Shown: positions 53,598-62,133 of the stretch, piece after piece
Layout of the letters: every line of letters begins with the position of its first letter
How positions within the stretch are numbered: the stretch's first letter is position 1
NCBI GenBank assembly: GCA_002328035.1
Contig: DCVL01000064.1
Coordinates: 1-64,000, forward strand
Length of the DNA stretch: 64,000 nucleotides
From: Geobacter sp. UBA2189
Lineage (GTDB): Bacteria; Desulfobacterota; Desulfuromonadia; Geobacterales; Pseudopelobacteraceae
Direction: 5' to 3'
Notes under the pieces: model-generated
What the model saw: the letters and a program-made list of their open reading frames with translations, nothing else
Database searches by the model: none
What the model was told of the DNA's origin: nothing
Position numbers and translations under genes: made by a program

Positions 53598-54847
53598 AGA
53601 TTATCCTCCGCAGATTGAGCAACCAGGCGCGACTGGAATTCAGGATGCCAGCCGACCCGTAGGCGGTTCGCGAGCATCTGATACGTGCCTCTGGTTATGA
53701 AAGATTCCTGACATGAGGGGCGAATTGGTACGTAGGCCTCCGCTTCCACCCACTGAAAAACCTTTTTCCCTGAAACTATTTGATCATCAGATGTCGGATC
53801 TACAGGCAGGGAATCCTTTGCTTGATCGAATCGGATCGCCCATTCTTCGATAAGGATGTCATCATATTGCTCCAAATCCTTATCAATAAGGAGCGACTCC
53901 CTGACCCATCGGGATCGCTGCTCTGCCGCCTTGAAGAAATTTTTAGCTGCTCTCTGAATCCGGTTCTCGGGCAGAGCAATTAGCCGAAGCTGTTTTGCGA
54001 ACACCAAGTTCACAAATGGTGTAACATCCGGGTCAGCTGATTGGATCTCGGGATGAATCGGTAGGGAGTCTGATTTGAACTGCTCTCTGAGTGAATCAAG
54101 CTGGGCTTCTATTTCTCGGCCGGTTATCTTGAGGATTTTATGCTTCTTGCGCTTGAGGCTTTCGAAATCGATTTCTTTGTCGGCAATGTCCGTTAGCTCG
54201 CTGCCATCAATCCCGGCTACGACCCGCTGGAGCCACCAGCCTTCCAGATACTTGAGAAATTGTTCCGCATGTTGCCTCTCACAATGCCCCCATAGCTCCT
54301 CGCTTAGATGGGTCTGGAGATCCTTGCTTAAAGGACAGTTATCCAGAATATAAACCCGATCCAGAAGAGCCCTTCGTTGTTCCGGCGTGAGTGAATTGAA
54401 CTTCTGATAACCCTCCTTATTAGATTCGTTCGACGACGTTTGGCTCGTCTGCAACAGCAGATTCTCAGCCTCCGCAATACTCCTTCCTTCGATGCGCAGA
54501 TGACGGGCAGCGGAATTATTCGCCGCTTCCTCTGTTGTCATCAGACACAGTATTGAATTTTCCTCAGACAACCCTCCGGAAAACAAATCGCACCAAATCC
54601 GGATTGTTTTCCAGAGGTCGGTGCTCGCATTTGTGAGACTGGCCTTTCGGGCGATGTGGTGTTTGACCTGAATAACTTCAGTGGGACTGCCGTCCTTTTC
54701 GAAAACAACGTCGTCAAGTGTCTCGATTGCAACCGCTATATCCGGGTCGGACTTCAAACGTTTTAGAGATTCCAACAAGGCAAGACGGCACTGGTAGATG
54801 TACCCAAGCAAAGATGCTGCAGCCGAATATTGTGATCTGTCTTGCAT
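53594..54847 (-). CDS. ABC-3C C-terminal component with N-terminal nuclease-like domain
   Basis: 417 aa. Residues 5-140 look like a restriction-endonuclease-fold effector of the Cap4/DUF4297 kind: LLGYIYQCRLALLESL, acidic residues in ETLDDVVFE (Asp45, Asp46, Glu50) and EVIQVKHH (Glu57, Gln60, Lys62). The remainder (150-417) is the all-helical ABC-3C C-terminal region (GWWLQRVV, EWAIRFDQ, ESFITRGTYQMLANRLRVGWHP). First gene of the defence operon. ATG at 54847 has GGAGA before it; an in-frame start 60 bases upstream is less likely. The nuclease call rests on motif spacing only. Confidence 0.78.
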   Translation of the reverse strand: MQDRSQYSAAASLLGYIYQCRLALLESLKRLKSDPDIAVAIETLDDVVFEKDGSPTEVIQVKHHIARKASLTNASTDLWKTIRIWCDLFSGGLSEENSILCLMTTEEAANNSAARHLRIEGRSIAEAENLLLQTSQTSSNESNKEGYQKFNSLTPEQRRALLDRVYILDNCPLSKDLQTHLSEELWGHCERQHAEQFLKYLEGWWLQRVVAGIDGSELTDIADKEIDFESLKRKKHKILKITGREIEAQLDSLREQFKSDSLPIHPEIQSADPDVTPFVNLVFAKQLRLIALPENRIQRAAKNFFKAAEQRSRWVRESLLIDKDLEQYDDILIEEWAIRFDQAKDSLPVDPTSDDQIVSGKKVFQWVEAEAYVPIRPSCQESFITRGTYQMLANRLRVGWHPEFQSRLVAQSAEDNL

Positions 54848-55156
54848 ACAAGGTCTCCATGCAACATGACTGATTCGTTTTATACATCCCATTGGCAATA
54901 TATTCAAATGATTCGGCTGAATAGGCTGAAAAGTGTCTGGAAATCTCGATTATTTTAGATTGTTCCCAAATGGGTTACATGATAGTGATTATCGCCTGGT
55001 AGTGGCGCTCAATTACCGCTTGGCACTATACATCTACCGGAACGGCTGAGTCCTTGATTTTGAGCGGATCGACCATTATCAGAAGATACTGGCAGCATTA
55101 CAGGAAACAGGGCGGGTTATGGGAGAGATAGAGCAAAATCAACATGAGGCTACAGG
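54848..55156. other. Right edge of the defence operon
   Basis: 309 bp between the divergent defence operon and oleC. It contains direct repeats GGCTGAA (54915-54921 and 54924-54930), placed where an operator of the defence operon could lie, and a remnant of a toxin-like gene (54984-55160). No integrase or tRNA is present. Confidence 0.6.
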
Positions 55157-55160
55157 ATGA
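54984..55160 (+). pseudogene. HigB-like toxin remnant
   Basis: In one frame the sequence reads SDYRLVVALNYRLALYIYRN, then an in-frame TGA (55047-55049), then VLDFERIDHYQKILAALQET up to a stop overlapping the oleC start. The first part resembles the core of HigB-type mRNA interferases (KYRLVVAINY). The 5' half of such a gene is missing and the frame is interrupted, so it is probably dead. Evidence is motif similarity only. Confidence 0.4.
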
Positions 55161-56791
55161 GTAACCATTCCTTCATCAACATCGCCTCCCATCTGCCACA
55201 AATGGCTCAAAAACAGCCGGATACCGATGCTATTATCTTTCCTCAGGCCGGAAGGCGTCTCACGTTCCGTGAACTTGACAGATTTTCAGACAAGGTTGCC
55301 CACGCCCTTGTAGCAGCAGGAATTATTCGGGGTGTGCGAACGGCTCTTATGGTAACTCCGGGACCAGAACTGTTTGCATTAACCTTTGCACTCTTCAAGA
55401 TAGGTGCGGTTCCGGTGCTGCTTGATCCTGGCCTTGGAACAAAAAATCTCAAGAGCTGCCTTGCAGAAGCAGAACCTGCTGCCTTCATCGGAATACCAAA
55501 GGCTCAGATAGCCCGTATTATCTTCGGCTGGGGTAAAGATAGCATCAATACCATCATTACAGTAGGGACGAGTCTTTTCTGGGGTGGAAAAAGCCTGGCA
55601 AGGATTATGGCTGTTACCCCTGACACCTCATTCGCAATTGCCCCAACAACAGCAAACGAAATGGCGGCTATCCTCTTCACCAGCGGCAGTACCGGCTCTC
55701 CAAAAGGGGCTGTTTACAGTCATGGGAACTTTAGCGCCCAGGTTGAGGCGCTTAAGAATGTTTACAAGATAGAACCTGGCGAGATAGACCTTCCAACCTT
55801 CCCGTTGTTTGCACTTTTTGCCCCTGCCATGGGGATGACCGCTGTAATCCCTGAGATGGACTTTACCCGTCCTGGGTTTGTAGATCCAGAAAAGATCATC
55901 TCCGCAATAACAACCTACAAGGCAACAACCATGTTCGGCTCACCGGCTCTTATAAACAGGGTTGGGCGATATGGCTCCGAAAGAGGAATAAAGCTGCCAA
56001 CCCTAAGAAGGGTCATATCCGCCGGCGCTCCGGTTTCAGCAACGGTAATGGAGAAATTTTCAAGCATGCTCTCCCCTGATGCAGAGATCTTTACACCTTA
56101 CGGCGCAACAGAATCTTTGCCGGTATGTTCCATCGGCAGTAAAGAAATACTTGGAGAAACGGGAAAAATTACCGAGCAGGGAGAAGGAGTATGCATTGGC
56201 AGGCCAGTAGATGGAATCAGGGTAGAATTGATTCGGATTACTGATGAACCTATAGCTATATGGAGTAATGATCTCCGTGTCCAGGAAGGTGATGTCGGTG
56301 AGATCGTTGTGAAAGGAGCGCAGGTCACAGAGAGCTATTTCCATCGTCCTGAAGCTGACAGAGTTGCCAAGATTATTGATCCCGAAGGCGGTTTTTTCCA
56401 TCGTATGGGTGATCTTGGCAAGGGGGATAATAGAGGCAGGCTGTGGTTTTGTGGCAGAAAATCTCATCGTGTCGTATCTGCCAATGGCACCCTGTTCACT
56501 ATTCAGGTTGAGGCAATATTCAACCGACATCCGGCTGTATTCCGAAGCGCACTTGTAGGAATCGGTAAAAAAGGGAAGCAGATTCCGGTTGTCTGCATAG
56601 AATTGGAAAAGGGAATAGAGAAACCAGAAGAAGAGATACTTTCTGAACTATTGGAAATAGCGGCTGATTTCACTCATACCAAACAGATCACAACAATCCT
56701 GTTTCATCCGGAATTCCCTGTAGATATAAGGCACAACGCCAAGATATTCCGCGAAAAGCTTGCTGTCTGGGCAGAGGAAAAGCTGAGATGA
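55157..56791 (+). CDS. oleC: OleC-type beta-lactone synthetase (acyl-adenylate family)
   Basis: 544 aa AMP-forming synthetase family protein. P-loop FTSGSTGSPKG (174-184), YGATESLPV (adenine motif), GDLGKGDNRGRLWFCGRKSHRV and a C-terminal domain without the usual catalytic Lys context are as in OleC. OleC closes 2-alkyl-3-hydroxy fatty acids to beta-lactones in long-chain olefin synthesis. The downstream oleD overlaps by four bases (ATGA), the normal pairing. oleA and oleB are not in the window. Confidence 0.85.
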   Translation: MSNHSFINIASHLPQMAQKQPDTDAIIFPQAGRRLTFRELDRFSDKVAHALVAAGIIRGVRTALMVTPGPELFALTFALFKIGAVPVLLDPGLGTKNLKSCLAEAEPAAFIGIPKAQIARIIFGWGKDSINTIITVGTSLFWGGKSLARIMAVTPDTSFAIAPTTANEMAAILFTSGSTGSPKGAVYSHGNFSAQVEALKNVYKIEPGEIDLPTFPLFALFAPAMGMTAVIPEMDFTRPGFVDPEKIISAITTYKATTMFGSPALINRVGRYGSERGIKLPTLRRVISAGAPVSATVMEKFSSMLSPDAEIFTPYGATESLPVCSIGSKEILGETGKITEQGEGVCIGRPVDGIRVELIRITDEPIAIWSNDLRVQEGDVGEIVVKGAQVTESYFHRPEADRVAKIIDPEGGFFHRMGDLGKGDNRGRLWFCGRKSHRVVSANGTLFTIQVEAIFNRHPAVFRSALVGIGKKGKQIPVVCIELEKGIEKPEEEILSELLEIAADFTHTKQITTILFHPEFPVDIRHNAKIFREKLAVWAEEKLR

Positions 56792-57777
56792 AGGCGCTTG
56801 TAACTGGCGGCGGAGGTTTCCTGGGAACTGTAATTTCCAGGTTTCTAAGAGAGAGGGATGTAGAGGTCTGCAGTCTTTCCCGTAGCAGTTATACTCTCCT
56901 CACAAGGCTTGGAGTTGAACAGATAAGAGGAGATATAGCTGATTCTGATTCGCTTATTAAGGCTGCAGATGGGTGTAATATAGTATTTCATGTCGCTGCA
57001 AAGGCAGGAATATGGGGCAGTTATGATGATTTTTATCAGGCAAATGTCACAGGGACAAAAAATGTAATAAACGCCTGCAAGATGCATGGAATCAGGAAAC
57101 TGGTTTACACAAGTTCTCCAAGTGTCGTCTTTGACGGAAGCGATGTTGAGAACGGAGATGAATCCCTTCCTTATCCCAATCATTACGAGGCCTTTTATCC
57201 TCAAACAAAGGCTATGGCAGAGCAGATGGTTCTGGATGCAAATTCTGCAGAGCTTGCGACTGTATCTCTTCGACCTCACCTGATTTGGGGACCTGGAGAC
57301 AATCATCTGGTGCCAAGGATAATATCAAAAGGCAGAAGCGGCAAGCTGAGACGGATTGGAAACAGTCCCTGCCTTGTTGATACAGTTTATGTAGATAATG
57401 CGGCCCTTGCACATCTGAAGGCCGCTGAAAAGCTGGAACCTGGCAGCGCAGTTGCGGGCAAGGCTTACTTTATTAGCAATGGAGAGCCCTTACCTCTATG
57501 GGAGATGGTCAACAGGATACTGGCTGCTGCCAGTCTGCCACCAGTAAGCAGGAGTATATCGCCCTGGACCGCATACAGCGTGGGAGCGCTATGCGAAAAA
57601 GTCTGGAAATTATTCAGGTTAAGAGGTGAACCGCCAATGACCCGTTTTGTGGCGAGAGAGATGGCCACTTCCCACTGGTTTGATTTAACAGCTGCCAGAA
57701 GAGACCTGGGCTACCAGCCGGAAGTGACCATTGATGAAGGGTTAAAGAGACTGAAACTCTGGCTAAAAGAGAGTTGA
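56788..57777 (+). CDS. oleD: OleD-type 2-alkyl-3-oxoalkanoate reductase
   Basis: 329 aa short-chain dehydrogenase of the extended (3-beta-HSD-like) family. NAD(P) motif TGGGGFLG (6-13), catalytic Tyr137-x3-Lys141 (YPQTK) and the upstream Ser in YTSSPSV. OleD reduces the ketone of the OleA condensation product before OleC acts. Its coupling to oleC supports the assignment. Confidence 0.85.
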   Translation: MKALVTGGGGFLGTVISRFLRERDVEVCSLSRSSYTLLTRLGVEQIRGDIADSDSLIKAADGCNIVFHVAAKAGIWGSYDDFYQANVTGTKNVINACKMHGIRKLVYTSSPSVVFDGSDVENGDESLPYPNHYEAFYPQTKAMAEQMVLDANSAELATVSLRPHLIWGPGDNHLVPRIISKGRSGKLRRIGNSPCLVDTVYVDNAALAHLKAAEKLEPGSAVAGKAYFISNGEPLPLWEMVNRILAAASLPPVSRSISPWTAYSVGALCEKVWKLFRLRGEPPMTRFVAREMATSHWFDLTAARRDLGYQPEVTIDEGLKRLKLWLKES

Positions 57778-57800
57778 ATCAGCAATCCCTTGAAAAACGG

Positions 57801-57935
57801 TTGAAACACTGAGCAACGGAGAAACGGAGAAACAAAAAGCAAATCAGGTTATAGACAGGAAATAAATTCAACCATTCTGATTATTTCTGTTTTTATAGTA
57901 ATTGCTTGATTTACCTGTTGCTCCGTTGCTAAGTG
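57801..57935. repeat. Intergenic inverted repeat, copy 2 of the GAGCAAC family
   Basis: The left arm (57801-57835) contains GAGCAACGGAGAAACGGAG. The right arm (57914-57935), read on the minus strand, is CTTAGCAACGGAGCAACAGG. It lies between oleD and the 3' end of the repeat protein, overlapping that gene's stop codon, and could act as a two-way transcription barrier. Related to 12385-12525. Confidence 0.6.
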
Positions 57936-60871
57936 AGTAATTTGGCAATCTGCGTGGCTGAGGCACCGACCGCCTTCAAGGCATTTTTAAGCGTACTGTA
58001 CCCTGAAAATCCGGCATCTTTTAATGCATGATAAATATCACTGATACCACCCCACCCTGCATTCTTCAGAGCCTTGGCAATATCCGTGGCCCCTTTACCC
58101 ACTTTTTTAAGCCCTTTGGCAACCTGTTTTGACCCAAAACCGGCATTTTTCAGAACCTTGGCCAGGTCATTCGCCCCATCAACACCGGCTGCGTACAGAC
58201 CTTCAGCGATCTCCTCAGCATTACGACCTATTGATTTAAGTCCTTTTGCAATCTCTACCGGCGCATAACCAAGTCGTTTCATATAGACAGCTGCATTTCT
58301 CGCTGTCTGCCCCAGAGTATTGACAAGAACACGGGCAATGGTTTCGCCGGTCAGTTGCAGCGCCTGTTTTAAAGCACCGGCAACCACATCCACAGGGAAA
58401 CCAACCGCTTGCAGAGCACGCGCCATAATTTCAGCACTGGTTACCCCAAGTTTATAGAGTATTACAGCTGACTCTGTCGCCGCAAAGCCGGCTCCTTTAA
58501 GGACACGGGCAATGGTTTCCGCCCCCTGAATTCCCAAGTGTCCGATAATTTTTACCGCTTCTTCGGCACTTACACCGACTCCTTTCATGATTCGCAGAAT
58601 TGCTTCAGGTCCCAACGAGAAGAGCCGCTTGAGTTGCATAGCAACCGCTTCTGCTGCAACCCCGGCATTACGCAACACCTGAGCCGCTTTCTCCGCTGTA
58701 CCCACGCCTATGGATTTGAGACTATCAGCGACAGCCGTTAATGGATACCCTGCGGTAAGGAGTATCTGCACTACACCTTCAGCTGTCTTGCCAAGTCCCT
58801 GGTGAAGGGCAACGGCCAGATCCCCAGCTGAAAAACCTTTGCCTTTCAACAGATTGACAATTGCTTCAACCGTAGCGCCAGGGATAGAACCCAGACCGGT
58901 AACGATATCGGTTAGCCCCATACCATAGCCCTGTAACATGCCTCGTATAGTATCAAGACTTGTTACACCGACGGCATAAAGCGCTGAAGCGACTTCTTTT
59001 GCCCCGTAACCAGCCTGCTTCAGAACAGCCCCTATTTCATTAGCCGGCTGTCCAAACACTTTTTGCAGAGCCTTGCCAGCCAGAGCCCCGGCCTTCACCC
59101 CTTTCTGGAAGAGATACCTGGCTGCATCAGTCATTGACTTTCCGGAATCCTTGGCTTCCTGGGCATATTTAATGGCATTGGCAAGCTCTACAGAAATCAT
59201 CTCAACCTGCTGCACCGGTGCAAATCCGAATCCCTTGATACCCCTGATTTCAACAAAACCGGCGTAGCGAGAACCGGTGTTATATGACCAGCTTGACGGG
59301 TCAGAATCGACAACACGGTATGTTCCTGGCTTAATGGTTACATTAGGCTGAATGACCCAATAGGCATTGGCTACCCCTCCCTGACCTATGGCACCGGTTG
59401 CCTGATACGGGCCAAATGTTGTGCCGTCAATATGCACAAGACTGATGGTTCCCGGCTTTACGCCACGATTGAAGTAATGGTATGAATACATCCAGGTAAT
59501 TTTGTAGGATTCGTTAATGGTGAACGTTGTTGCAAGACGTGGCCCGCTCTGGACGGCAGCAATATTGCTGTTACTGTAAATAACAGGATCCGATGGCGGC
59601 TGAAGCAGCTGAGTTCCAGTGGATTTTATACATACCCCTTTGACACAGAGATTATCGGCTGGACAGACATTGCCGCAACCTCCACAATGCTGAAGGCTGG
59701 TCTGTAGATCCACGCAGTTACCGCTACAGTTAGTTTTACCAGCAGCACAACTAACTACGCACCGTGAATCTGAGCAGACCTGACCAACTGGGCAGACCAT
59801 ACCACAGCCACCACAATGGGATGAATCAGACCTTGTATCAACGCAGCTTCCGTTACAGTTTGAAGTCCCTGATGGACAGGTAGCGACTACAGGTTGGTCA
59901 GCAGTTACTGGAGTTGTTACATCAGGCTGGATTGTTTCTGTCTGGGCAGTTGCTTCTGTCTGGGCAGTTGTTCCTGATGCAGGAGACCCCTGATTGGCGG
60001 GTATGTCTATCTGACCGCCTTTGACCGTGAACTGTGCTGATTCTTCCTTTGATGTATTACCGGTCATATCGACTGCCTGAGCAGTGATACGATAGCTGCC
60101 TCCAGAGAGGGTAAATACCTGGGTTGTACCTTCCCAAACACGACCAAGTCCGGTTAATTGTTGGGATTGGGCAAGGTTACCCTGCTGATCAAATATCCTG
60201 ACGTTAATTTCACGCAGTTGTTTGTCGTCATTGGCTTTGAAACTGAAGCTGACGTTGTTGGCTACTGTCTGGTTTACCTTTATTTTACCTATGCTGGGGG
60301 CAAGATCAAATTTGTCTTTAAGCTCCACGAGCTTGTCAACTATGTCACCTGCGCCACCCTGGGATTTTGGGGTAGGTTTGAGATGATCCTGACCCCAAGT
60401 GTCCTGATTTGGCGTACCCTGGCCATAGCCGCCATACCCTCCCTGACCATAACCTGGAGCTGCTGCAATGGCTGGCAGTGAGGCTTTGCCGGTAACTACT
60501 TCGCTCTTGAGCTTAAGGTCATCCACAAGCTGTAATACATATGGGACATCCTTCTGGTTCAGGGTTGCTTCTATAGGGATGTTGACGGTTGTTTCACCGG
60601 TGTAGCCACCGGGTACACGACGGTTGTCGTATTCGTCTATGTTGATCTCTTTTGCATTGGTGCCAGCAGAGACCCGTACTAATGTTACAGGGTTGCTGGA
60701 CTGCCATTGCAGGGTGACATGCAGTGAACGATCCAGATACTGGGCTGTATGATGTATGATGTCTGGACGCTCTGCGGCAAAAAGAGATGTGCCAAGAAAC
60801 AGAAATAACATTAATGGCAACAAAACTGAAACCCAACGATAACATGCATGTTTAATGAGATTAATTTGCAT
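57929..60871 (-). CDS. Secreted protein with Cys-rich modules and a 29-residue helical repeat array
   Basis: 980 aa. Signal peptide about 1-37 (LLPLMLFLFLGTSLFA-AER). An Ig-like beta region with a Gly/Tyr-rich segment (GYGQGGYGGYGQG) follows, then a second beta domain (about 215-290), a Thr/Gln-rich linker, and two tandem Cys-rich modules (about 327-413) of the form C-x6-C-x3-C-x9-C-x2-C-x3-C-x5-C-x4-C. After another beta domain (about 430-560) the C-terminal 361 residues form an array of twelve units, ten of exactly 29 residues, pattern AGxxAxxVAxxLKxxGxxAxExIAxxLKx. It resembles no enzyme I know; a surface or matrix role is likely. ATG at 60871 follows GGAGGTGTCCCG; upstream in-frame starts lack this. 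Confidence 0.8.
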   Translation of the reverse strand: MQINLIKHACYRWVSVLLPLMLFLFLGTSLFAAERPDIIHHTAQYLDRSLHVTLQWQSSNPVTLVRVSAGTNAKEINIDEYDNRRVPGGYTGETTVNIPIEATLNQKDVPYVLQLVDDLKLKSEVVTGKASLPAIAAAPGYGQGGYGGYGQGTPNQDTWGQDHLKPTPKSQGGAGDIVDKLVELKDKFDLAPSIGKIKVNQTVANNVSFSFKANDDKQLREINVRIFDQQGNLAQSQQLTGLGRVWEGTTQVFTLSGGSYRITAQAVDMTGNTSKEESAQFTVKGGQIDIPANQGSPASGTTAQTEATAQTETIQPDVTTPVTADQPVVATCPSGTSNCNGSCVDTRSDSSHCGGCGMVCPVGQVCSDSRCVVSCAAGKTNCSGNCVDLQTSLQHCGGCGNVCPADNLCVKGVCIKSTGTQLLQPPSDPVIYSNSNIAAVQSGPRLATTFTINESYKITWMYSYHYFNRGVKPGTISLVHIDGTTFGPYQATGAIGQGGVANAYWVIQPNVTIKPGTYRVVDSDPSSWSYNTGSRYAGFVEIRGIKGFGFAPVQQVEMISVELANAIKYAQEAKDSGKSMTDAARYLFQKGVKAGALAGKALQKVFGQPANEIGAVLKQAGYGAKEVASALYAVGVTSLDTIRGMLQGYGMGLTDIVTGLGSIPGATVEAIVNLLKGKGFSAGDLAVALHQGLGKTAEGVVQILLTAGYPLTAVADSLKSIGVGTAEKAAQVLRNAGVAAEAVAMQLKRLFSLGPEAILRIMKGVGVSAEEAVKIIGHLGIQGAETIARVLKGAGFAATESAVILYKLGVTSAEIMARALQAVGFPVDVVAGALKQALQLTGETIARVLVNTLGQTARNAAVYMKRLGYAPVEIAKGLKSIGRNAEEIAEGLYAAGVDGANDLAKVLKNAGFGSKQVAKGLKKVGKGATDIAKALKNAGWGGISDIYHALKDAGFSGYSTLKNALKAVGASATQIAKLLT

Positions 60872-61019
60872 CGGGACACCTCCGTCAAAATCATTTATCG
60901 GTTTATGAATAATTCCTTCTAAAATCTTCATAATCATACATAAATCTAAAAACATGAATGTCAAGAAAGCGGGTCAATTGATTGCTCAAAAGGGTGATGT
61001 TTGGTCAAGACTACAAATA

Positions 61020-61051
61020 GTCAGTGAGTGCAATACAAATCGCACTCACTG
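61020..61051 (-). terminator. Hairpin after the bd-like oxidase operon
   Basis: Perfect 11-base arms TCAGTGAGTGC / GCACTCACTGA with a ten-base loop, 18 bases after the stop of the membrane subunit gene. There is no good T run, so it may be a stabilising hairpin or a weak terminator. Confidence 0.55.
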
Positions 61052-61068
61052 AAAATAAAACCAACGCT

Positions 61069-62133
61069 TTACACCTTGTCAGTCTTTGGAAGCTTGCTCA
61101 GCATCCAGACAATAACAATCAGACCAAAGACAAGCGTAGCAAGAAAGAAAGTCAGTGGAGACCACTGTACATTCGTCGGAACTTTGGTCATATCAAAGTA
61201 TTGTGCCAGATAACCAGTACGAATGCTGTCCCTCATAAATGACATTACATATACCAAAGGTAATGTAAGCCAGAGTGTGGCCATTACCTTCTGCTTATAA
61301 CCTGTAACCAGAGTTGCAATAGCCAGGACAACCCCAACAGCAAGAAGTCCGGTAGCCAGGTTGTTGCCACCCATAAACCTCTTCAGGATCTCCGATGGAA
61401 GTGTTATCAGAAACCATATCCCGACAAGCAGTTGCAGAGCTGTAAGCCATGTAAAAAGCTGCATCCCAAGCTTTAAACCTGCCTTAGCCACCTCCCTGTC
61501 CCTCTTGAGAAAAGTTACCGAATATACAGCTGTGAACAGCCCACCAACCGCCAGCGAACCTGTCATCAGATGGATATATCTGGACAGAAGGGCTGGATCA
61601 GCAAGGTTAAGAAGCGTACCTCCTGGAGTGTTAAACCAACGACTCCAGCTTGCCGGTGATATCATCATGGTCATATTATTTGTAAATATGAACCCGACTG
61701 ACATAAGCAGTATAAGTACGGCAAAGATCCCAAAAATTGCGATATTGCCAAGCTTCTTGAAGCTGAAGTCATATATGTAGGCCAGATAATATGCAACTAT
61801 AACCAGAGGGATCACTCCAAGCCAGAATAAACCCATCAGGACGGTGCTGGAATATAACAGATGGCCATAAATCACATTTACAAAAAGTAGAGGCGCCACT
61901 CCAAGATTTACGGTAAATGCTACAAGAAACGGCAGCGCCTTTGCCAGTTGATGTGCAAGTTCTCTATACTGACGACCTGGAAGCAGGTGGGAGATAAAAG
62001 CTGCAAGGGCCGAACCCAGCATTGCGTTCATGGCAAACAGATGAAGAGGGAATGTAAGCATCAGCAGAAACTGAAGCCAGCCCCAGTGAACAGTCAGGGC
62101 ATCAGCAGTTGGAATCAGGTTCGCAGGATTCAT
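61069..62133 (-). CDS. Membrane subunit of a cytochrome bd-like oxidase
   Basis: 354 aa with about nine membrane segments. It begins with a helix bearing HWGWLQFLLMLTFPLHLFAMN, where the His residues may bind heme, and continues with alternating hydrophobic helices and a short charged C-terminus. It resembles the membrane part of CydA-like proteins and pairs with the larger subunit, overlapping it by four bases (ATGA). Probably the second, CydA-like or CydB-like, subunit of a quinol or cytochrome oxidase-like complex in the inner membrane. The assignment is by context and general fold; electron acceptor unknown. Confidence 0.65.
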   Translation of the reverse strand: MNPANLIPTADALTVHWGWLQFLLMLTFPLHLFAMNAMLGSALAAFISHLLPGRQYRELAHQLAKALPFLVAFTVNLGVAPLLFVNVIYGHLLYSSTVLMGLFWLGVIPLVIVAYYLAYIYDFSFKKLGNIAIFGIFAVLILLMSVGFIFTNNMTMMISPASWSRWFNTPGGTLLNLADPALLSRYIHLMTGSLAVGGLFTAVYSVTFLKRDREVAKAGLKLGMQLFTWLTALQLLVGIWFLITLPSEILKRFMGGNNLATGLLAVGVVLAIATLVTGYKQKVMATLWLTLPLVYVMSFMRDSIRTGYLAQYFDMTKVPTNVQWSPLTFFLATLVFGLIVIVWMLSKLPKTDKV

